The notes below the pieces were generated by a model that was given only the letters and a program-made list of their open reading frames with translations, ran no database searches and was not told the origin of the DNA. DNA of 37,668 bases from Streptomyces populi. Its GTDB lineage: Bacteria > Actinomycetota > Actinomycetes > Streptomycetales > Streptomycetaceae. The position numbers and the translations under genes are program-made. The DNA lies in the NCBI RefSeq assembly GCF_002911015.1, contig NZ_KZ626922.1, positions 1 to 37,668 of the forward strand, read 5' to 3'. Positions 30,523 to 37,668 of this stretch are shown here, in pieces (positions within the stretch are counted from its first letter, which is position 1; each line of letters starts with the position of its first letter).

Positions 30523-32718
30523 ATGAGTGCGGAGGCGACGAATCCCGCGACGCCAGGCCCCGCGACGCCCGCCACCCAGCGCTCGGCGTCGCTGGAGCCG
30601 GAGGCGACCCCGGCGTACCGCAGGAAGGCGCGGCCCCGGATCGACCTGCGCCGGCTGGGGCGGGCCGCGCTGCTCGGGCCCGCGACCCGCGACCGGCTGC
30701 CGGACGCGATCGGGCACGTGGCCGAGGCCCATCGCGCCCACCATCCCGACGCCAAGCTGGAACCCCTGCGCCGGGCCTGGGTGCTCGCGGAGTCCTCGCA
30801 CCGCGGGCAGATGCGCAAGAGCGGGGAGCCGTACATCACCCACCCGCTCGCCGTGACCCTGATCCTCGCCGAACTCGGCGCCGAGACCACGACGTTGACC
30901 GCCTCCCTGCTCCACGACACCGTCGAGGACACGGAAGTGACGCTTGATCAGGTCCGTGAGGAGTTCGGCGACGAGGTCTGCTACCTGGTCGACGGTGTCA
31001 CCAAGCTGGAGAAGGTCGACTACGGCGCCGCCGCCGAACCGGAGACCTTCCGCAAGATGCTCGTCGCGACGGGCAACGACGTCCGGGTCATGTCGATCAA
31101 ACTCGCGGACCGGCTGCACAACATGCGGACCCTCGGTGTCATGCGCCCCGAGAAACAGGCGCGCATCGCCAAAGTGACCAGGGACGTGCTGATCCCGCTC
31201 GCCGAACGCCTGGGCGTGCAGGCGCTCAAGACCGAACTGGAAGACCTCGTCTTCGCGATCCTGCACCCCGAGGAATACGTGCGCACCCGGGAGCTCATCG
31301 CCGAGAACGCGGGCCGCGCCGACGACCCCCTCGCGGAGATCGCCGAGGAGGTGCGCGCGGTCCTGCGCGACGCCGGGATCCAGGCCGAAGTACTCATAAG
31401 GCCGAGGCACTTCGTCTCCGTGCACCGGGTGTCGCGCAAGCGCGGCCCCATGCGCGGCGCCGACTTCGGACGTCTCCTGGTGCTCGTCAACGAGGACGCC
31501 GACTGCTACGGGGTCCTCGGCGAACTGCACACCTGTCTCACCCCGGTGGTCTCGGAGTTCAAGGACTTCATCGCCGTCCCCAAGTTCAACCTGTACCAGT
31601 CGCTGCACACGGCCGTCACCCGCGGCGACGGCCAGGTCGCCGAAGTCCTCATCCGCACCCACCAGATGCACAAGGTCGCCGAGGCCGGAGTCATCGCGCT
31701 CGGCAACCCCTACGCGCCGCCGTCGGAGGAAGCGCCGGACGGCGGAGGCGACCGCCCCTTCGACGGCGAGCGCGCCGACCCCACCCGCCCCGGCTGGCTC
31801 TCCCGGCTGCTGGACTGGCAGCAGGGCGCCCCGGACCCGGACACGTTCTGGTCGACGCTGCGCGAAGACCTCGCCCAGGACCGTGAGATCACCGTCTTCC
31901 GCGCCGACGGGGGCTCGCTCGGCCTTCCGGAGGGCGCCAGTTGCGTCGACGCGGCGTACGCGCAGTACGGCGAGGACGCGCACGCCTGCATCGGCGCCCG
32001 CGTCAACGGCCGCCTGGCGACGCTGAGCACGGTCCTGAGGGACGGCGACACCGTTCAGCTCCTCATGGGTCAGGACCCCGCCTCGGAGCCGTCCAGGGAG
32101 TGGCTGGAGCACGCGCACACGCCCGCCGCGCGGATCGCCATCCAGCGCTGGATGGCCACGCATCCCGCACCCGGCGACGAGGAGGCGTCCAAGACCTCCG
32201 CCGCCGGCCCCCGGCCGCCCGTCGCGGCCCCGGACCGCCCCGCCGAGACGCAGGCCGCCCGCCCCGCGAGCGCCGTCGTCGACCGGCCCGGCGCGTCCGT
32301 ACGCATGGCCGGCTGCTGTACGCCCGTACCGCCCGACGAGGTGACCGGCTTCGCCGTCCGCGGGGGAGTGGTCACCGTCCACCGCGTCGAGTGCGCCGGA
32401 GCGGCGCGCATGAAGAGCGCGGGGCGCCCGGAGGTGGAAGTGCGCTGGGGGGACACCGCCGAGTGCCGTGTCACCCTGGTCGCCGAGTCGTTCGGACGCC
32501 CGCATCTGCTCGCCGACCTCACCGAGGCCATCGCGGCGGAGGGGGTCGCCATCGTCTCCGCGACCGTCGAGCCCCCGAGCCAGCAGCGCGTGCGCCACAC
32601 CTACACGCTCCAACTCCCGGACGCGGCCCACCTTCCCGGCCTGATGCGCGCGATGCGCAACGTGCCCGGCGTGTACGACGTGAGCCGCCCCCAGCATCCG
32701 GCGACCGCGGACCGGTAG
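30523..32718 (+). CDS. rshA: RelA/SpoT homologue with intact hydrolase and degenerate synthetase domain
   Basis: Long RSH protein of 731 residues, the second RSH of Streptomyces. The N-terminal HD hydrolase domain is intact: His131-Asp132 and Glu135-Asp136 in LLHDTVEDT. In the synthetase domain (about 285-395) motifs deviate: RPKHxxSxxxK is RPRHFVSVHRV (293-303), the usual RFKD is EFKD, and the AExGxAAHW end is AEAGVIALGN, though PKFNLYQSLHT is kept. A TGS domain (about 455-516), a Cys-rich region (Cys598, Cys599, His620, Cys624) and an ACT domain (about 648-720) follow. This suggests mainly (p)ppGpp hydrolysis. ATG 30523 has GGAGG 7 nt upstream. Confidence 0.92.
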   Translation: MSAEATNPATPGPATPATQRSASLEPEATPAYRRKARPRIDLRRLGRAALLGPATRDRLPDAIGHVAEAHRAHHPDAKLEPLRRAWVLAESSHRGQMRKSGEPYITHPLAVTLILAELGAETTTLTASLLHDTVEDTEVTLDQVREEFGDEVCYLVDGVTKLEKVDYGAAAEPETFRKMLVATGNDVRVMSIKLADRLHNMRTLGVMRPEKQARIAKVTRDVLIPLAERLGVQALKTELEDLVFAILHPEEYVRTRELIAENAGRADDPLAEIAEEVRAVLRDAGIQAEVLIRPRHFVSVHRVSRKRGPMRGADFGRLLVLVNEDADCYGVLGELHTCLTPVVSEFKDFIAVPKFNLYQSLHTAVTRGDGQVAEVLIRTHQMHKVAEAGVIALGNPYAPPSEEAPDGGGDRPFDGERADPTRPGWLSRLLDWQQGAPDPDTFWSTLREDLAQDREITVFRADGGSLGLPEGASCVDAAYAQYGEDAHACIGARVNGRLATLSTVLRDGDTVQLLMGQDPASEPSREWLEHAHTPAARIAIQRWMATHPAPGDEEASKTSAAGPRPPVAAPDRPAETQAARPASAVVDRPGASVRMAGCCTPVPPDEVTGFAVRGGVVTVHRVECAGAARMKSAGRPEVEVRWGDTAECRVTLVAESFGRPHLLADLTEAIAAEGVAIVSATVEPPSQQRVRHTYTLQLPDAAHLPGLMRAMRNVPGVYDVSRPQHPATADR

Positions 32719-33091
32719 AGCGGGAGACGGCGCCGGCCGGCTGACGCACGACGACGGTCCGCGGGACGACGGCCGACCGACGGACCGGGTGACGGGGATC
32801 CAGGGACCGGTGACCGGTCGGCGGGCCATGCGGCGGGGGCTCGGGGCCGTTGACCGGACGGCGGATCGTGGGACGGGATCCCGGTCGGCCGGTGGGGGGT
32901 CGCGGGCCGTGTGACGGAGGCGCAAGGACCGGCGCTCGGCCGGTGTGCCGGGCGCCGGTGACCCGTCGGACCGGGCGCGCCCGGACCCGGCGGCCGCGCG
33001 CTGCCCCCAACGAGTTCCGGGATCTACTCGTTCGAGTGGGCCGGGTGCGAGTCGGCGGCACGTGACCGGTGCGCGCTGGTAGCCGTGGTCC
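32719..33091. other. Intergenic gap before the M1 peptidase gene
   Basis: No gene is supported in this 373-nt stretch. It holds short inverted repeats, such as GACCGG-TGA-CCGGTC (32805-32819), and ACTCGTTCGAGT further on (two 5-bp arms around TT). TAGCCG (33080-33085), 6 nt before ATG 33092, may be the -10 of a leaderless peptidase mRNA, though its last base is off consensus. Confidence 0.5.
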
Positions 33092-34588
33092 ATGCTGCTC
33101 AACGTCATCCCCACGCCCGCACGCCCGAGGAGCCGCCGTGTCACGGCGGGCCTGCTCGCCTCGGCCGTATCCGTCTGCCTGATCGCCGCGAGCGCCCCGG
33201 ACCCGGCCGTGCCCCTGGGAGTCGGCGACCGCCTCTTCCCCACCCTCGGCAACCCCGGGTACGACGTCGAGTCGTACGACCTCCGCTTCACCTACCCCGG
33301 CAGCAACGACAAGCCGCTCTCGGCCGTCACCACGATCGACGCCGTGACCACCGAGACGCTCGACCGCGTCAACCTCGACTTCGCGCACGGCAGCGTCCGG
33401 TCGGTCGAGGTCGACGGATCCCCCGCCCGCTTCACCCGGGCCGGCGAGGACCTGGTGGTGACGCCGGACGAACCCCTGCTCGCCGGGAGCCCGCTGCGCA
33501 TCACCGTGCGTCACACGAGTGACCCGGTGAGCGCCAAGGGCCAGGACGGCGGCTGGGTACGGACCAAGGACGGGCTCGCGATGGCCGCCCAGGCCGACGC
33601 CGCGCACCTGGTCTACCCGTGCAACGACCACCCCTCCGACAAGGCCTTGTTCACCATCCACGTGACGGCCCCCGACGCGTACACGGTCGTCGCCAACGGT
33701 CTGCCCGAGGGCACCCGCCGGGCCCGCGGGGCCACGACCTGGACGTACCGGACCGAGCACCCCATGGCCACCGAGCTCACCCAGGTGTCCATCGGCCGCT
33801 CCGCCGTACTGCACCGGCAGGGCCCGCACGGACTGCCCGTGCGGGACGTGGTCCCCCGTGCCGACCGCGCGGCGCTCGAGCCGTGGCTGCGCAGGACCCC
33901 CGGCCAGATCGCCTGGATGGAGAGCAAGGTCGGGCGGTACCCCTTCGAGACCTACGGTCTGCTGATGGCCCAGGCGCAGACCGGCTTCGAGCTGGAGACA
34001 CAGACGCTCTCGCTCTTCGAGAAGGAGCTCTTCACCCAGTCCGCCTACCCGAAGTGGTTCGTCGAATCGATCATGGTGCACGAGCTGTCGCACCAGTGGT
34101 TCGGCGACAGCGTCGCCCCCCGCACCTGGTCCGACGTGTGGCTCAACGAAGGGCACGCCACCTGGTACGAAGCCCTGTACGCCGAGGAGAAGGCGCACAA
34201 GCCCATGGAGAAGCGGATGAAGGCCGCCTACCGGCTGTCCGACTCCTGGCGCGCCGCCGGCGGGCCGCCCGCCAGGCCCAAGGGACCGAAGCCGGGCCAG
34301 AAGATCAGCATCTTCCGGCCGAACGTCTACGACGGCGCCGCCCTGGTCCTGTACGCGCTGCGCCAGGAGATCGGGCGCCCGGCGTTCGAACGCCTGGAGC
34401 GGACGTGGGTGAGCGTCAACCGTGACGGCGTGGCCTCGACGGCCGACTTCACGGACCTCGCCTCCGCCGTCGCCGCACGTGATCTGAGCGGGTTCTTCGA
34501 GGCGTGGCTGTACGGCGGGAAGACACCGCCGATGCCGGGGCACCCGGACTGGAGGAGCGACGCCCCGAAGGCGGGCAAGAAGGCGTGA
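33092..34588 (+). CDS. Secreted M1 family-like zinc metallopeptidase
   Basis: Gluzincin of 498 residues. It has an N-terminal export signal (basic RPRSRR at 11-16, hydrophobic 18-34), an M1 N-terminal beta domain (about 50-240), and a catalytic domain with zinc site HELSH (330-334) and downstream Glu353 in WLNEGHATW. The exopeptidase motif GxMEN, which holds the substrate amino group in aminopeptidases, reads TGFELETQ (297-304), so activity may differ from a classical aminopeptidase. The C-terminal helical domain of long M1 enzymes is mostly missing, as in shorter actinobacterial members. It is probably secreted, and the substrate is unknown. Confidence 0.9.
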   Translation: MLLNVIPTPARPRSRRVTAGLLASAVSVCLIAASAPDPAVPLGVGDRLFPTLGNPGYDVESYDLRFTYPGSNDKPLSAVTTIDAVTTETLDRVNLDFAHGSVRSVEVDGSPARFTRAGEDLVVTPDEPLLAGSPLRITVRHTSDPVSAKGQDGGWVRTKDGLAMAAQADAAHLVYPCNDHPSDKALFTIHVTAPDAYTVVANGLPEGTRRARGATTWTYRTEHPMATELTQVSIGRSAVLHRQGPHGLPVRDVVPRADRAALEPWLRRTPGQIAWMESKVGRYPFETYGLLMAQAQTGFELETQTLSLFEKELFTQSAYPKWFVESIMVHELSHQWFGDSVAPRTWSDVWLNEGHATWYEALYAEEKAHKPMEKRMKAAYRLSDSWRAAGGPPARPKGPKPGQKISIFRPNVYDGAALVLYALRQEIGRPAFERLERTWVSVNRDGVASTADFTDLASAVAARDLSGFFEAWLYGGKTPPMPGHPDWRSDAPKAGKKA

Positions 34589-34594
34589 GGACGC

Positions 34595-34610
34595 GGCACC
34601 CGCGGGTGCC
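34595..34610 (+). terminator. Palindromic hairpin after the M1 peptidase gene
   Basis: GGCACCCGCGGGTGCC starts 7 nt after the stop and can form a 6-bp stem with a CGCG loop. The remaining gap to hflX (about 190 nt) shows no gene; AAGGA just before ATG 34798 is the hflX ribosome binding site. Confidence 0.45.
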
Positions 34611-34797
34611 CGCCGGGTCACGATAAGTCGCGTGACGAGCCGGGCCGTGCCGTGCGACCATCTTCGAGCCGGCGGCGCGGCCCCTCCGGAGGACCGGCCC
34701 GGCCGGGACCGGGAATCTCCCGGCGGCCCCGGACGTTGTTCCCTGTGGCGGGCGGTATTCGTCGGCCCGCGGCTTTCGTCATCTACGTAAGGATCCA

Positions 34798-36294
34798 ATG
34801 ACCTCCTCTTCTTCCCCTTCCCAGGACGCGCAGACTTCCGCGCAGAACTACCCCGAAGGTCTTCGGGCCGATGCCCTGATGGAAGAGGACGTCGCCTGGA
34901 GCCACGAGATCGACGGAGACCGGGACGGCGAGCAGTTCGAACGCTCCGAGCGCGCGGCCCTGCGCCGTGTGGCGGGCCTCTCCACCGAGCTCGAGGACGT
35001 CACCGAGGTCGAGTACCGGCAGCTCCGTCTGGAGCGCGTCGTCCTCGTCGGTGTCTGGACCTCGGGGACCATCCAGGACGCGGACAACTCGCTGGCCGAG
35101 CTGGCCGCGCTCGCGGAGACCGCGGGAGCGCTCGTGCTCGACGGCGTCGTCCAGCGCCGTGACAAGCCCGACGCGGCCACGTACATCGGTTCCGGCAAGG
35201 CCAACGAACTCCGGGACATCGTGATCGAGACCGGCGCCGACACCGTGATCTGTGACGGTGAGCTGAGCCCCGGCCAGCTGATCCACCTCGAGGACGTCGT
35301 CAAGGTCAAGGTCATCGACCGTACGGCCCTGATCCTCGACATCTTCGCCCAGCACGCCAAGTCCCGGGAGGGCAAGGCGCAGGTGGCGCTCGCGCAGATG
35401 CAGTACATGCTGCCGAGGCTGCGCGGCTGGGGTCAGTCGCTGTCCCGGCAGATGGGCGGCGGCAAGGGCGGCGGCCTCGCCACCCGTGGTCCCGGTGAGA
35501 CCAAGATCGAGACGGACCGGCGCCGCATCCGCGAGAAGATGGCGAAGATGCGCCGGGAGATCGCGGAGATGAAGACCGGCCGCGAGATCAAGCGCCAGGA
35601 GCGCCGTCGCAACAAGGTGCCCTCGGTCGCCATCGCCGGTTACACCAACGCCGGCAAGTCGTCCCTGCTCAACCGCCTCACCGGCGCGGGCGTCCTCGTC
35701 GAGAACGCGCTGTTCGCGACCCTCGACCCGACCGTGCGCCGGGCCGAGACCCCGAGCGGGCGGCTGTACACCCTGGCCGACACGGTCGGCTTCGTGCGCC
35801 ACCTGCCGCACCACCTGGTCGAGGCGTTCCGCTCCACCATGGAGGAGGTCGGCGACTCCGACCTGATCCTGCACGTCGTGGACGGTTCGCACCCGGCACC
35901 GGAGGAGCAGCTGGCCGCGGTGCGCGAGGTCATCACCGACGTCGGCGCGACCAAGGTGCCCGAGATCGTGGTGATCAACAAGGCGGACGCGGCGGACCCG
36001 CTGGTACTCCAGCGTCTGCTGCGGATCGAGAAGCGCTCCATCGCGGTCTCGGCGCGCACGGGCCAGGGCATCGACGAACTGCTCGCGCTGATCGACAACG
36101 AGCTGCCCCGCCCCTCGGTCGAGGTCGAGGCGCTCGTTCCGTACACGCACGGCAAGCTGGTCGCCCGCGCCCACACCGAGGGCGAGGTGATCTCCGAGGA
36201 GCACACCGAGGAGGGCACCCTGCTCAAGGCGCGGGTGCACGAGGAACTGGCCGCGGACCTCGCTCCGTACGTCGCGGCGCCGGCGCTCCGGTAG
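34798..36294 (+). CDS. hflX: Ribosome-associated GTPase HflX
   Basis: GTPase of 498 residues that binds the 50S subunit and rescues or splits stalled ribosomes. An N-terminal HflX domain (about 75-270) contains GSGKANELRD and GRGPGETK-like TRGPGETKIETDRRRI. The G domain has GYTNAGKS (281-288), switch II DTVGF (328-332) and NKAD (394-397). An acidic extension of about 70 residues precedes the HflX core, as in other actinobacteria. AAGGA is 5 nt before ATG 34798. A strong bidirectional terminator follows the gene. Confidence 0.96.
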   Translation: MTSSSSPSQDAQTSAQNYPEGLRADALMEEDVAWSHEIDGDRDGEQFERSERAALRRVAGLSTELEDVTEVEYRQLRLERVVLVGVWTSGTIQDADNSLAELAALAETAGALVLDGVVQRRDKPDAATYIGSGKANELRDIVIETGADTVICDGELSPGQLIHLEDVVKVKVIDRTALILDIFAQHAKSREGKAQVALAQMQYMLPRLRGWGQSLSRQMGGGKGGGLATRGPGETKIETDRRRIREKMAKMRREIAEMKTGREIKRQERRRNKVPSVAIAGYTNAGKSSLLNRLTGAGVLVENALFATLDPTVRRAETPSGRLYTLADTVGFVRHLPHHLVEAFRSTMEEVGDSDLILHVVDGSHPAPEEQLAAVREVITDVGATKVPEIVVINKADAADPLVLQRLLRIEKRSIAVSARTGQGIDELLALIDNELPRPSVEVEALVPYTHGKLVARAHTEGEVISEEHTEEGTLLKARVHEELAADLAPYVAAPALR

Positions 36295-36338
36295 CGCGAC
36301 CGGACCGGCACCCCGGCGAGCGATCGCCGCGGACACGG

Positions 36339-36370
36339 AAGGCCCGCCCCCTCACGAGGGGGCGGGCCTT
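36339..36370. terminator. Strong bidirectional terminator between hflX and the protease gene
   Basis: AAGGCCCGCCCCCT (36339-36352) and AGGGGGCGGGCCTT (36357-36370) form a perfect 14-bp stem with loop CACG. It lies 45 nt after hflX and 22 nt after the convergent protease stop. The A/T ends of the stem give short U runs in both directions. Confidence 0.88.
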
Positions 36371-36391
36371 CGCCCTGCGCACGGGGTCCGC

Positions 36392-37576
36392 CTACCGGCC
36401 GCCGTACTCCCGGCTCATCCGCTCGTAGAGCGCCCGGGCGCCCTTGCCCAGCTGCGGTCCCGCCAGCCAGGTGTGAGCGGCCGGGCCGATCGAGGTGTTC
36501 GAGACGAGCTCGGTCCTGCCGTCGACGACCCGGAACCAGCCCCCGCCGGACGAACCGCCGGTCATCGTGCAGCCGATGCGGTACATCGTGGGCATGGCCG
36601 GGCTCAGCGAGAGGCGGCCCGGCCTGTCGACGCACTTGAACATGCTCAGCCCGTCGTACGGCGGCGCGGCCGGGTAGCCCCAGGCGCCCATCGGTCCGGC
36701 GTCCTGGGCGGACGGCTCGGAGAAGTCCACGTCCAGCGCGTCGCCGACGGTCTCCTCCAGCGACTTCGTGCCCTGCTCCGGCTTCACGTGCAGCACGGCG
36801 TAGTCGTACGGGGCGCCCGCACCGCCCGTCTCGTCGCCGCCGGAGATCCACTCGTCGGAGGTCGAGGCCCAGTCCGCCCACCACTGGCCGTACGGCGCGA
36901 TCTCCGCAGCGGTGGCACCGGCGAGCTGCGCCTCGGACCTGCCCCGGTCGTTGTAGGAGGGCACGAAGGCGATGTTGCGGTACCAGCCGCCCTTCTTCCC
37001 GGCGTGCACGCAGTGACCCGCGGTCCACACCAGGTTGGACCTGCCGGGGTGGTTCACGTCCTTGACGACCGTGCCCGAGCAGACCATCGATCCCTCGGGG
37101 GAGTCGAAGAAGACCTTCCCGACCGGGGCGGCGTGGTCGTGGTACGGAGTCTGCTCGGCCCGGGCGTCGACGGGAGCCGGCTCCGGGTCGCTGACACCCT
37201 GGTCCGCCGCCGCGTCCTGCGCGGAGACCGTCTTCGCCGGGTCCTTGGCGGACCTCATCCGCTCGGGCTTCCACAGCCCGGCGATCACCGGGTTGACGAA
37301 GTCCTCGGCCTCACCGAGCCACTGGTCCTCGTCCCAGTTCTTCCAGGCGCCGTCCTTCCACTTGTCGACATCGATGCCGTGCTCCTTGAGCTTGTCCTTG
37401 ATGCCGTCCGGAATCTCGATCTTGTCATCGCCGTTCACGGACCCCTGCGACGCGGAGGCGGTGGACCCGCCGTCCGCCCGGTCGTCACCGGAGTCGCAGG
37501 CGGTCGCGGTGAGTGCCAGGACGGCCATGAGGCCGGTGGCGGCGAGGACCGTACGACGCGGTCCTGAGAATCGCAT
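36392..37576 (-). CDS. Trypsin-like serine protease lipoprotein
   Basis: Lipoprotein of 394 residues with a signal peptide (MRFSGPRRTVLAATGLMAVLALTATAC) and lipidation expected at Cys27, followed by a Ser/Gly/Asp linker. After a pre-domain of about 120 residues rich in Lys, Asp and Trp comes a chymotrypsin-fold domain with the triad His188 (WTAGHC), Asp258 (YDYAVL) and Ser343 (TGGSSGGGW), of the V8/glutamyl-endopeptidase-like type. The pre-domain could be a propeptide or a tether. GGGGGG about 10 nt before ATG 37576 is the likely ribosome binding site. It acts at the outer face of the membrane; the substrate is unknown. Confidence 0.9.
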   Translation of the reverse strand: MRFSGPRRTVLAATGLMAVLALTATACDSGDDRADGGSTASASQGSVNGDDKIEIPDGIKDKLKEHGIDVDKWKDGAWKNWDEDQWLGEAEDFVNPVIAGLWKPERMRSAKDPAKTVSAQDAAADQGVSDPEPAPVDARAEQTPYHDHAAPVGKVFFDSPEGSMVCSGTVVKDVNHPGRSNLVWTAGHCVHAGKKGGWYRNIAFVPSYNDRGRSEAQLAGATAAEIAPYGQWWADWASTSDEWISGGDETGGAGAPYDYAVLHVKPEQGTKSLEETVGDALDVDFSEPSAQDAGPMGAWGYPAAPPYDGLSMFKCVDRPGRLSLSPAMPTMYRIGCTMTGGSSGGGWFRVVDGRTELVSNTSIGPAAHTWLAGPQLGKGARALYERMSREYGGR

Positions 37577-37668
37577 TGGTTTGTACCCCCCGGTCGTTCT
37601 CTGTTGCCGTGCCGACCGGGCGCGGGCCGTTCCCCGGGAGCCCCCCGGACCGGCACCCCCCGCGCCCG

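Noticed and set aside
30109..33291. Minus-strand open frame of 1060 codons opposite rshA
   Set aside because: Antisense shadow of rshA; no recognisable motif, and rshA has full domain support.
1..37668. TTA (bldA-dependent) codons in real genes
   Set aside because: The TAA/TTA trinucleotides I inspected inside genes were all out of frame (for example GGT-TAC or CGT-TAC) or lay between genes. I could not do an exhaustive count.
1..37668. Mobile element, CRISPR or biosynthetic gene cluster
   Set aside because: No transposase, integrase, regularly spaced repeats, att-like duplications, PKS/NRPS modules or tRNA genes were seen; gene content is core chromosomal.

Overview
The window is very GC-rich, with almost every codon ending in G or C, frequent GTG starts and tight convergent or divergent gene packing. 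The gene order (lhr, recA-recX, gluABCD/gluRK, miaB-miaA-dapF, a second RelA/SpoT homologue, hflX) is that of the conserved core chromosome of Streptomyces (the recA-hflX region of S. coelicolor and relatives). I see no tRNA, rRNA, CRISPR array, insertion sequence, phage gene or sign of recent transfer. This is an ordinary housekeeping region, and most of the interest is in its regulatory DNA.

Layout. 1-9165: a truncated large helicase Lhr (minus), divergent from an AraC regulator with an AzlC/AzlD amino-acid exporter pair; then an alpha/alpha-toroid-like protein (minus), a small DUF3046 protein and an AI-2E-type permease. 9193-12385: an integral membrane protein (minus) and recA-recX. 12652-15567 (minus): a cysteine dioxygenase-rhodanese operon preceded by a 15-residue Cys-containing leader peptide, and an FAD monooxygenase. 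15800-21683: the glutamate ABC importer gluABCD (minus), divergent from the two-component system gluR-gluK. 21720-24223: a TAXI-type periplasmic-binding-like protein (minus), a MazG-like pyrophosphohydrolase and an alpha/beta hydrolase. 24370-30209: miaB, a LigB-like protein, an MT0933-type antitoxin-like protein (minus), miaA, a small membrane protein and dapF. 30523-37576: an RSH (RelA/SpoT) protein with a degenerate synthetase domain, a secreted M1-type metallopeptidase, hflX and a lipoprotein serine protease (minus).

How the genes work together. recA carries two DNA-damage promoter signatures: a LexA-type SOS box and a RecA_NDp/PafBC-type element. The same PafBC-type element, with the same spacing, lies directly upstream of lhr, so recA and lhr probably share a LexA-independent damage response. 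gluA and gluR share a divergent intergenic region with a 7-bp direct repeat at 11-bp period, the form expected for an OmpR-family operator. miaB and miaA make the ms2i6A37 modification of tRNA. The cysteine dioxygenase, the rhodanese and the Cys leader peptide form a cysteine-catabolism unit that probably responds to cysteine supply.

A recurring pattern is a -10-like hexamer placed exactly 6 or 7 nt before the start codon of at least twelve genes on both strands. It predicts widespread leaderless transcription and was used here to choose several starts. No wholly new multi-gene system was found. The best candidates for follow-up are the cysteine-dioxygenase leader peptide, the lhr damage promoter and the glu operator.
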